Source: Alphaproteobacteria bacterium
Lineage (GTDB): Bacteria; Pseudomonadota; Alphaproteobacteria; ATCC43930; CGMCC-115725
DNA length: 6,901 nt
Assembly (NCBI GenBank): GCA_030039975.1
Contig: JASHUO010000596.1
Location: 1 to 6,901, forward strand
Direction of reading: 5' to 3'
The translations under genes were made by a program, and so were the position numbers. Shown one piece after another: positions 1-6,047 of this stretch; within the stretch, counting starts at the first letter, position 1, and every line of letters begins with the position of its first letter. The notes under the pieces are model-generated. The model had not been told where the DNA came from and did no database searches. It worked only from the letters and a program-made list of their open reading frames with translations.

Positions 1-22
1 CCGGCCCTTGCAATTCACCCCT

Positions 23-42
23 TCCTTATCAGATGATAAGGA
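23..42. promoter_or_regulatory. 20-bp palindrome, candidate TetR operator
   Basis: The arms TCCTTATCA (23-31) and TGATAAGGA (34-42) are perfect reverse complements separated by two bases (GA). The element is AT-rich in a very GC-rich setting and ends one base before the GGAGG ribosome binding site (44-48) of the first gene. Length and dyad symmetry match typical TetR-family operators, and a TetR gene sits three genes into the same operon, so autoregulation is the natural inference. A weak -35-like TTGCAA (8-13) with GATGAT (32-37) about 18 bases later would put the palindrome over the promoter, but this would leave a leader of only about 10 bases, so that promoter call is weak. As RNA the same bases can form an 8-bp hairpin with an AGAU loop next to the ribosome binding site. 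No T-run follows, so it is not an intrinsic terminator. Confidence 0.6.
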
Positions 43-53
43 CGGAGGCCTCG

Positions 54-1154
54 ATGCAACTTGGCTACTTCACCATGCCGCTCCACCCGCCGGAGCGGAA
101 CTATACCGATACGCTCAAGGAGGATCGCCAAGCGATCATTCTCGCGGACCGGCTCGGCTATGCCGAGGCCTTCGTGGGCGAGCACGTCACCGACCGGGCC
201 GAGACGATCACCTCCTCGTTGATCTTCATCGCCAGCCTCATCGGCGAGACGAAGCGCATCAAGCTCGGCAGCGGCACGGTCAACCTGCCCAACAACCACC
301 CGGCCGCGGTGGCGGCGCAGGTGGCGATGATCGATCACCTGCTGCAAGGCCGCTTCCTGTTCGGCATCAGCCCGGGCGGCCTGCGCTCGGACGCCGAAAT
401 CTTCGGCAATCTCGACCAGGACCGCACGGCCATGTTCGTCGAGGCGATCGACATGGTGCTGAAGATCTGGTCGTCGGAGCCGCCCTACGACCTCGTGGGC
501 AAATACTGGAAGGTCAGCACCGCGCGCACGCTCGACCGGGCGATCGGCCAAGGCGTGATGGTGAAGCCGTTTCAGACGCCGCATCCGCCGATCGTCGTCA
601 CCGCCGTCACGCCCTTCTCCAAGGGCCTCGTCGCGGCGGCCGAGCGCGGCTGGACGCCGATCTCGGCCAACTTCCTGCAACCGCCCTGGGTCGCCTCGCA
701 CTGGCCGATGTATGAGCAGGGCTGCCGTAACGCCGGCCGCGTGGCGCGCCCGGCCGATTGGCGCGTCGCGAAAAGCATCTTCATCGCCGATGACGATGGG
801 GTGGCGCGGCGCTACGCCAAGGAGGAAGGGAGTCCTTATCGCTTTTACTACCGCAACTTGATGAAGAAGCTCATCGGCAATGGCCGGCCGGAGCTGTTCA
901 AGCGCGACCGGGCCATGCCCGATGAGGCCATCACCCTCGATTACGTCGTTGATTCCCTCGTCATCTGCGGTACCGTCAATAGTGTCGTCGACCAGCTCCT
1001 GGCGTTTCGGGAGGAGGTTGGCGATTTCGGCACCTTGCTCTATGCCGGCCATGATTGGGTCGATCCGGCACTGAGCCGGCGCTCGATGGAGCTGATGGCG
1101 CAAGAGGTCATGCCGCGGGTCAACGCGGCGCTGACGCAGGCGGCGGCCGACTAG
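54..1154 (+). CDS. LLM-class flavin-dependent oxidoreductase (luciferase-like monooxygenase)
   Basis: A 366-residue protein of the bacterial luciferase-like TIM-barrel family, whose members use reduced FMN (some F420) and oxygen to monooxygenate a substrate in the cytoplasm. Family marks are the early beta strand MQLGYFTMPL, the GYAEAFVGEH segment (35-44, with Glu43-His44 where relatives have EHH), the GTVNLPNNHP strand-loop (74-83), the GRFLFGISPGG segment (99-109), and a C-terminal GTVNSVVDQL (307-316) typical of the family's flavin-site end. Length is normal. The start at 54 is preferred to an in-frame ATG at 33 because GGAGG (44-48) is spaced 5 bases from 54, and ATG 33 lies inside the palindrome. 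It resembles limonene-monooxygenase-like and alkanal-monooxygenase-like members, but the substrate cannot be named. No partner flavin reductase is in the window. It is the first gene of the operon as seen; the hydrolase starts 30 bases after its stop. Confidence 0.9.
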   Translation: MQLGYFTMPLHPPERNYTDTLKEDRQAIILADRLGYAEAFVGEHVTDRAETITSSLIFIASLIGETKRIKLGSGTVNLPNNHPAAVAAQVAMIDHLLQGRFLFGISPGGLRSDAEIFGNLDQDRTAMFVEAIDMVLKIWSSEPPYDLVGKYWKVSTARTLDRAIGQGVMVKPFQTPHPPIVVTAVTPFSKGLVAAAERGWTPISANFLQPPWVASHWPMYEQGCRNAGRVARPADWRVAKSIFIADDDGVARRYAKEEGSPYRFYYRNLMKKLIGNGRPELFKRDRAMPDEAITLDYVVDSLVICGTVNSVVDQLLAFREEVGDFGTLLYAGHDWVDPALSRRSMELMAQEVMPRVNAALTQAAAD

Positions 1155-1184
1155 TACGAGCACCCCCGCATGGGGAGGCGGGCG

Positions 1185-2939
1185 ATGGATCGGGGAAAGA
1201 GCGAGCTGCGCGACGGCATGCGCGTCGATTGGGACGTGCCGATCGCAATGGATGACGGCATCGTGCTGCGCGCCGACGTCTTCCGCCCGCCCGCCGAGGG
1301 GCGCTACCCCGTGATCTTGAGCTATGGCCCCTATGCCAAGGGCCTCGCCTTCCAGGAAGGCTATTCCTCGGCCTGGAACATCATGGCGGCGAAACATCCC
1401 GACGTGACCGCCGGCTCTTCCAACAAATACCAGAACTGGGAGGTCGTCGACCCCGAGAAATGGGTCCCGGACGGCTATGCCTGCGTTCGCGTCGACAGCC
1501 GCGGCGCCGGCCGCTCGCCCGGCGTGATCGATCATTTCTCGCCGCGCGAGACGCGCGATTTCTACCTATCTATCGAATGGGCGGGGGTCCAGCCCTGGAG
1601 CAACGGCAAGGTCGGGCTCAACGGCATCTCCTATTATGCCATCAACCAGTGGCATGTCGCCGCACTGCAGCCGCCGCATCTCGCCGCCATCTGCATCTGG
1701 GAAGGCGCCGCCGACTGGTATCGCGACATGACCTATCACGGCGGCATTCTCTGCACCTTCTTCGCCAATTGGTACGATATGCAGGTGCGCACGGTGCAGC
1801 ACGGGCTGGGCGAGCGCGGCCCCAAAAGCCGCGTTACCGGCGAGCTCGTCTGCGGCCCGGAGACGCTGAGCGAAGACGCGCTGGCGCGCAACCGCAGCGC
1901 GCTCGCCGACGATGTCCGGTCGCATCCGCTCGACGACGCCTACCACCAGGCGCGCTCGCCGGATTGGTCGAAGATCACCGTGCCGCTGTTCAGCGCCGCC
2001 AATTGGGGCGGCCAGGGACTGCATCCCCGCGGCAATTTCGAGGGCTTCGTGCGCGCGGCGTCGGCGCAGAAATGGCTCGAGGCGCATGGCCTCGAGCACT
2101 GGACGCATTTCTACACCGATTACGGCGTCGGCCTGCAGAAGCGCTTCTTCGGCCATTTCCTCAAGGGAGAGGATACCGGCTGGCCGAAAGAGCCGCGCGT
2201 CCGGCTGCAGATCCGCCATCCCGGCGAGCGCTTCGTCGAGCGCCATGAGAGCGAATGGCCGCTGGCGCGGACGCAATGGACGCGCTTCTATCTCGATCCG
2301 GCCGGACCCAGGCTCGGCGCGAAGCCGCCCGCCGCCGCTGCGGCGCTCGGCTTCGACGCCATGGGGGACGGCATCACCTTCTCGACGCCACCGCTCGCCG
2401 AAGCGGTCGAGATCACCGGGCCCTCGGCGGTGAAGCTCGTCGTCTCCTCCTCGACCAGCGATGCCGATCTCTTTGCCGTGCTGCGCGTCTTCGCCCCGGA
2501 CGGCACGGAAATCGTGTTCCAGGGCGCGCTCGACCCGCACACGCCCATTGGCCAGGGCTGGCTGCGCGCCTCCCACCGCAAGCTCGAGCCCGAGCTCAGC
2601 ACGCCCTATCGCCCTTATCACCGTCATGATGCGGTCGAGCTGCTCACGCCCGGCGAGCCGGTCGAGCTGGAGATCGAAATCTGGCCGACCTCCATCGTCG
2701 TGCCCGCCGGCCATCGCATCGCGCTGACGTTGCGCGGCCGCGACTACGAGCATCCCGGGCCGGGGGCGCGGCTCTCCAACATGAAGAACGAGTTCCGCGG
2801 CTGCGGCCCGTTCCTGCATGACGATCCCCGCAACCGGTCGAGCGCGATCTTCGCGGGCCGGACGACGCTGCATCTGTCGCCCGATCGGCCCGCCTATCTG
2901 CTGCTGCCGATCATTCCGCCGAAGGGTGACGCGCCATAG
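1185..2939 (+). CDS. CocE/NonD-family alpha/beta hydrolase (Xaa-Pro peptidase S15-like)
   Basis: A 584-residue serine hydrolase resembling the family of cocaine esterase and nonactate-ester hydrolases. Residues about 10-330 form the alpha/beta hydrolase with cap; about 340-584 form the C-terminal jelly-roll (PepX_C-like). The nucleophile is probably Ser149 in NGISYYAINQW, matching the G-x-S-Y elbow. Tyr50 in YGPY is in the place of the oxyanion-hole Tyr, and His308 in HWTH matches the GPW-x-H histidine. The Asp usually found as W-x-D is Gly276 here (NWGG, 273-276), discussed in the findings. The start at 1185 is chosen because GGGGAGG (1172-1178) lies 6 bases upstream; an in-frame ATG at 1170 precedes that site. 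No signal peptide is seen, so it is probably cytoplasmic. Likely role: cleaving an ester, lactone or amide made by the neighbouring oxygenases. The stop codon overlaps the TetR frame. Confidence 0.9.
   Translation: MDRGKSELRDGMRVDWDVPIAMDDGIVLRADVFRPPAEGRYPVILSYGPYAKGLAFQEGYSSAWNIMAAKHPDVTAGSSNKYQNWEVVDPEKWVPDGYACVRVDSRGAGRSPGVIDHFSPRETRDFYLSIEWAGVQPWSNGKVGLNGISYYAINQWHVAALQPPHLAAICIWEGAADWYRDMTYHGGILCTFFANWYDMQVRTVQHGLGERGPKSRVTGELVCGPETLSEDALARNRSALADDVRSHPLDDAYHQARSPDWSKITVPLFSAANWGGQGLHPRGNFEGFVRAASAQKWLEAHGLEHWTHFYTDYGVGLQKRFFGHFLKGEDTGWPKEPRVRLQIRHPGERFVERHESEWPLARTQWTRFYLDPAGPRLGAKPPAAAAALGFDAMGDGITFSTPPLAEAVEITGPSAVKLVVSSSTSDADLFAVLRVFAPDGTEIVFQGALDPHTPIGQGWLRASHRKLEPELSTPYRPYHRHDAVELLTPGEPVELEIEIWPTSIVVPAGHRIALTLRGRDYEHPGPGARLSNMKNEFRGCGPFLHDDPRNRSSAIFAGRTTLHLSPDRPAYLLLPIIPPKGDAP
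2922..2929 (+). promoter_or_regulatory. Shine-Dalgarno AAGGGTGA ahead of the TetR frame
   Basis: AAGGGTGA, close to the anti-16S complement AAGGAGGTGA, lies at the end of the hydrolase gene, 6 bases before the ATA at 2936. It supports initiation at 2936 even though that codon is not ATG, GTG or TTG. The in-frame stop TGA at 2927-2929 means the TetR frame cannot begin further upstream. Confidence 0.5.
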
Positions 2940-3652
2940 CCAACGAACTCAACCATTCCCCGCGTCCTTCGGCGGCGGCGCTGCGCCAGCGCGGCAAGCG
3001 CCGCGCGCGCTCGCGCCGCAAGACCGGCGTTAAGGCGCAGAAGCGGCTGCCGGCCGCCGACCGCGAGCAGCAGATCCTGGCCGAGGCCATCCGCTTCTTC
3101 GCCGAAGTCGGCTTTGCCGGCCAGACGCGCGAGCTGGCGCAGCGCGTCGGCATCACCCAGCCGCTGCTCTACCGCTATTTCCCGACCAAGCAGGATCTGA
3201 TCGAGCGCGTCTTCAAGGAAGTGTTCCTGAAGCGCGTCGATGCGCGCCTCACCGCGCTCATCACCGACCGCTCGCGTCCGCTCGAGGACCGGCTGCTCGA
3301 CTTCTATCGGCGCTACGCGGACGCGACCTATAGCTATGAATGGATCCGCATCTACATGTTCTCGGCGCTGATGGGCAATGACATCAATCGCCGCTATATC
3401 AGCCTGGTCGAGCGCAAGATCCTGAAGCCGCTCTGCGCCGAGATCCGCCATCACTGCCGCCTCCCCCTCGGGCCGGAGGTGCCGATCAGCGAAGCCGAGC
3501 TCGAGCATGTCTGGGTGATGCATGGCGGTCTCTTCTATTACGCCGTGCGCAAATACGTCTATCACAGCCGGGTGGCCGCGGATTTCGACGCCATCGTGCG
3601 GCGCGCCGTCAAAGCGATGCTGGCCGGCGTTACCGCCCTTGGCGCCCCCTGA
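2936..3652 (+). CDS. TetR/AcrR-family transcriptional regulator with non-canonical start
   Basis: The open frame encodes up to 238 residues. Counting ATA 2936 as residue 1, the N-terminal helix-turn-helix spans about 42-92, with REQQILAEAIRFFAEVG (43-59), the recognition part VGITQPLLYRYFPTKQDLIE (71-90), and the usual YxYFxxK signature. The rest (about 96-238) is an all-helical ligand-binding and dimer domain. A very basic arm (17-37, 12 Arg/Lys of 21) precedes the DNA-binding domain and may add minor-groove contacts. The frame opens after a TGA at 2927 and contains no ATG, GTG or TTG until GTG 3221, which lies beyond the DNA-binding domain; a gene call starting there would lose the whole domain. 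ATA 2936 overlaps the hydrolase stop (ATAG) and has a Shine-Dalgarno 6 bases before it; CTG 2981 is the next candidate. It probably represses its own operon, with the palindrome at 23-42 as target. Confidence 0.75.
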   Translation: MANELNHSPRPSAAALRQRGKRRARSRRKTGVKAQKRLPAADREQQILAEAIRFFAEVGFAGQTRELAQRVGITQPLLYRYFPTKQDLIERVFKEVFLKRVDARLTALITDRSRPLEDRLLDFYRRYADATYSYEWIRIYMFSALMGNDINRRYISLVERKILKPLCAEIRHHCRLPLGPEVPISEAELEHVWVMHGGLFYYAVRKYVYHSRVAADFDAIVRRAVKAMLAGVTALGAP

Positions 3653-3673
3653 ACCGAAAAGGAGACCTGAACA

Positions 3674-4552
3674 ATGAAGACCGGCATCATCGGCGTCGGC
3701 ATCATGGGCTCGGCGATCGCTCGCAATCTCATTGCCGACGGATTGCCGGTGATCGGCTTCGACGTGGCGCCCGAGCGGCAGAAGGAGCTTGCCGCGATGG
3801 GCGGCACGTCGGCGCGCACGGCGGCCGAGGTCGCTGCCTCCGCCGACATCATCCTCACCAGCCTGCCGAGCATCGCCGCGCTCGATGAGACCGCCGCCGC
3901 GATCCGCGGCGCGGCGCGGCGCGGTACCGTTGTCGCGGAGCTCAGCACGCTGCCGATCGAGGTGAAGCAACGCAGCCACGACGCGCTCGCCGCCTCGGGT
4001 ATCACGCTGCTCGACTGTCCCTTGAGCGGCACCGGGGCGCAGGCGGTCACGCGCGACCTCGTCGTCTTCGCTTCCGGCGAGCGCCACGCGGTGGAACGCT
4101 GCACGCCGGTCTTCGCCGGCTTCGCCCGGCTCACGCATTATCTCGGCGGCTTCGGCAATGGCAGCAAGATGAAGTTCGTCGCCAATCTGCTCGTCGCCAT
4201 CCACAATGTCGCGACCGCCGAAGCGATGGTGCTGGGGATCAAAGCCGGGCTCGCCGCCGAGGACATCGTCAAGGTCGTCGCCAGCGGCGCCGGCAATTCC
4301 CGCGTCTTCGAGCTGCGCGCGCCGCTGATGGCGAAGAATGCCTATCTGCCGGCCTCGATGAAGATCGACATTTGGCAGAAGGACATGGCCGTCATCGGCG
4401 ATTTCGCCAAGCATCTCGGCGTCGCGCTGCCGACCTTCGCCGCCACGGTCCCGATCTACAACGCCGCCATCGGCCTCGGCCGCGGCAGCGAGGACACCGC
4501 CGCAGTCTGCACCGTGCTCGAGGCGATGGCGGGGGTCGAGCGGCAGGGCTGA
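3674..4552 (+). CDS. NAD(P)-dependent beta-hydroxyacid dehydrogenase-type oxidoreductase (HIBADH/GLYR family)
   Basis: A 292-residue enzyme of the 3-hydroxyisobutyrate dehydrogenase superfamily, which oxidises beta-hydroxy acids or runs the reverse reduction in the cytoplasm. The N-terminal Rossmann fold carries IIGVGIMG (5-12), and Asp30 in GFDVAPE suggests NAD rather than NADP. Further family marks are ELSTLP (89-94), the substrate loop DCPLSGTGAQA (114-124), and G-x-G-xxx-K with catalytic Lys167 and Asn171 in KFVAN. Lys236-Asp237 (WQKDM) matches the conserved C-terminal KD. The loop reads SGTG where HIBADH proper has SGG, so the substrate is probably not 3-hydroxyisobutyrate. AAAAGGAGA (3657-3665) is the ribosome binding site for ATG 3674. 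It lies 21 bases after the TetR gene. Likely role: oxidising an alcohol or hydroxy acid released by the hydrolase, by context only. Confidence 0.88.
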   Translation: MKTGIIGVGIMGSAIARNLIADGLPVIGFDVAPERQKELAAMGGTSARTAAEVAASADIILTSLPSIAALDETAAAIRGAARRGTVVAELSTLPIEVKQRSHDALAASGITLLDCPLSGTGAQAVTRDLVVFASGERHAVERCTPVFAGFARLTHYLGGFGNGSKMKFVANLLVAIHNVATAEAMVLGIKAGLAAEDIVKVVASGAGNSRVFELRAPLMAKNAYLPASMKIDIWQKDMAVIGDFAKHLGVALPTFAATVPIYNAAIGLGRGSEDTAAVCTVLEAMAGVERQG

Positions 4553-4611
4553 GCCGCCTCGCCACGACGGCGCGATCCTCCTATCATCGCCGGGGAAGGA
4601 TGGGAGGACGC
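4553..4611 (+). other. 59-base spacer before the SDR gene
   Basis: The largest gap in the window. It holds TATCAT (4582-4587), which is similar to a -10 box but lacks a recognisable -35 partner, and two purine-rich ribosome-binding-like stretches, GGGGAAGG (4592-4599) and GGAGG (4603-4607). CCTATCA (4580-4586) and AAGGA (4596-4600) faintly echo the arms of the palindrome at 23-42, but the spacing differs and the match is poor. No terminator is seen, so read-through from the upstream genes is likely. Confidence 0.3.
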
Positions 4612-5391
4612 ATGAGCCCTTTTGATCTCACCGGCAAGGTCGCGATCGTCACCGGGGGCAATAGCGGCATCGGACTCGGCATGGCGGCAGCGCTCGTCGA
4701 CGCCGGCTGCGCCGTTCATGTCTGGGGCCGCAACGCCGCGAAGAACGAGCGCGCGCTGGCGCAGCTCCGTGCCAAAGGCGGCCGCGCGGAAGCGGCGCAA
4801 TGCGATGTCAGCGATCCCCGATCGGTCGACGCGGCGATGGCTGAGACCCTCGCGCGCTTCGGCCGCGTCGATGGCTGCTTTGCCAATGCCGGCATGGGCG
4901 GTGGCGGGCGGCGCTCCTTCATCGAACGGCCGCTGACGGAATGGCGCGAGCTGCTCGCGACCAATCTCGACGGCGCCTTTCTGACGCTGCAGGCGGCGGC
5001 GCGCCACATGGTCGAGCGCGCCGGGCGCGGCGATGCCGGCGGCAGGCTCGTCGTCACCTCGAGCATCGCCTCCGTCTTCGGCACGGCACGCAACGAGCAT
5101 TACGCCGCAAGCAAGGCCGCGCTCAACGCCCTCACCCGCGCGCTCGCCGTCGAGCTCGCGCGCCACGGCATCACCGCCAACGCCATCCTGCCCGGCTGGA
5201 TCAAAAGCGAGATGACCGAAGGCCTCATGAGCACCGATAAGTTCGTCAACGCGGTGATGCCGCGCATCCCGATGCGCCGCTTTGGCGAGCCCGAGGATTT
5301 CGGCGGCATCGCCGTCTATCTCATGAGCAAGGCGTCGTCCTACCACACCGGCGATCTCTTCATGATCGACGGCGGCTACGCGCTGTTCTGA
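4612..5391 (+). CDS. SDR-family oxidoreductase (classical short-chain dehydrogenase)
   Basis: A 259-residue classical SDR, the usual length, that interconverts an alcohol and a ketone with NAD(P). The cofactor motif TGGNSGIG is at 14-21, the CDVSD adenine-pocket motif at 64-68 and NAG at 92-94. The catalytic set is Asn118, Ser151, Tyr164 and Lys168 (YAASK), followed by the LPGWIKSEMT segment (193-202) and a C-terminal GDLFMIDGGY (247-256). Arg40 after the second beta strand (VWGRN) leans towards NADP, which is inference. The start at 4612 has GGAGG 4 bases upstream. An in-frame ATG at 4600, with GGGGAAGG before it, would add only four residues and cannot be excluded. The exporter gene begins 8 bases after the stop, so the two are almost surely co-transcribed. 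By context it could oxidise the alcohol made by the P450; the substrate is unknown. Confidence 0.92.
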   Translation: MSPFDLTGKVAIVTGGNSGIGLGMAAALVDAGCAVHVWGRNAAKNERALAQLRAKGGRAEAAQCDVSDPRSVDAAMAETLARFGRVDGCFANAGMGGGGRRSFIERPLTEWRELLATNLDGAFLTLQAAARHMVERAGRGDAGGRLVVTSSIASVFGTARNEHYAASKAALNALTRALAVELARHGITANAILPGWIKSEMTEGLMSTDKFVNAVMPRIPMRRFGEPEDFGGIAVYLMSKASSYHTGDLFMIDGGYALF

Positions 5392-5399
5392 GATCGGCA

Positions 5400-6035
5400 A
5401 TGCACGACCTCGTCCCGTTCCTCGCCATTCTCGCCGCCATCGCCCTCGGCGCCGCGAGCCCGGGGCCGAGCTTCGTCTATGTCGCGCGCACCGCGGTCGC
5501 GCTGTCGCGCCCCGACGGGGTGGCGGCGGCGCTCGGCATGGGCATCGGCGGCATCACCTTCGCGGCGCTGGCGCTGCTGGGCTTGCAGGCGGTGCTGGCG
5601 CAGATCGCCTGGCTCTACGCCGGGCTGAAGCTCGCCGGCGGGCTTTACCTGCTGCTGCTGGCTTTCCGGCTGTGGCGCAGCGCCGGCGACGCCGCGGTCC
5701 TGCCGCGCGGCATCGGATCGCGCTCGCCGGGGCTGCGACGCTCTTTCCTCCTGGGCTTGACGACGCAGCTCAGCAATCCCAAGACCGCCGTAGCCTATGC
5801 CAGCATCTTCGCTGCGCTGCTCCCGCCCGCGCCGCCGCTCTGGATGATCTTGGCGTTGCCGCCGCTGATCCTGCTCATCGAGACGAGCTGGTATACCATC
5901 GTCGCGCTGGTCTTCTCCGCCGAGCGGCCGCGCGCCGCTTATTTACGGTCCAAGCGCTGGATCGACCGTTTGGCGGCATCGGTGATCGGCCTTCTCGGCT
6001 TGCGGCTGCTGGTCGCGGCCGGCCGATCCGGCTGA
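5400..6035 (+). CDS. LysE/RhtB-family inner-membrane exporter
   Basis: A 211-residue hydrophobic protein of the LysE family, which exports amino acids and similar small molecules using the proton gradient. About six membrane segments are visible: 5-27, 41-63, 69-91, 114-142, 147-172 and 190-208. Family marks are ASPGPSF (19-25) in the first helix and the GLTTQLSNPKTAVAY segment (119-133) with the conserved Asn-Pro-Lys. Length is normal. ATG 5400 is the natural start just after the SDR stop. No clear Shine-Dalgarno is present, so translation probably depends on coupling to the SDR. In this oxidative cluster it is more likely to export a pathway product or toxic intermediate than to serve amino acid balance, but that is inference. 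Confidence 0.9.
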   Translation: MHDLVPFLAILAAIALGAASPGPSFVYVARTAVALSRPDGVAAALGMGIGGITFAALALLGLQAVLAQIAWLYAGLKLAGGLYLLLLAFRLWRSAGDAAVLPRGIGSRSPGLRRSFLLGLTTQLSNPKTAVAYASIFAALLPPAPPLWMILALPPLILLIETSWYTIVALVFSAERPRAAYLRSKRWIDRLAASVIGLLGLRLLVAAGRSG

Positions 6036-6047
6036 GAGCGGGCTCGC

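Noticed and set aside
23..42. Intrinsic terminator of an upstream gene.
   Set aside because: The stem is AT-rich and followed by CGGAGGCC rather than a T-run.
3221..3652. TetR gene starting at GTG 3221 as a 143-residue protein.
   Set aside because: An in-frame, complete helix-turn-helix is encoded just upstream, so this start would give a regulator without a DNA-binding domain; the longer frame is preferred.
4582..4587. An internal promoter -10 box (TATCAT) ahead of the SDR.
   Set aside because: There is no -35-like sequence at a workable distance, and one six-base match in a 59-base gap is weak evidence.
4579..4600. A second copy of the 23-42 palindrome before the SDR gene.
   Set aside because: Each half matches only about six of nine positions, the spacing differs, and the right half is explained by a Shine-Dalgarno-like purine stretch.
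15..5400. Long open frames on the minus strand covering nearly the whole of the monooxygenase, hydrolase, TetR/dehydrogenase and SDR genes (15-1535, 1566-2873, 2894-4414, 4456-5400).
   Set aside because: They mirror strongly coding + strand genes, their translations are rich in Arg, Ala, Asp and His with no recognisable domain, and long antisense frames are expected in GC-rich DNA with strong third-position bias.
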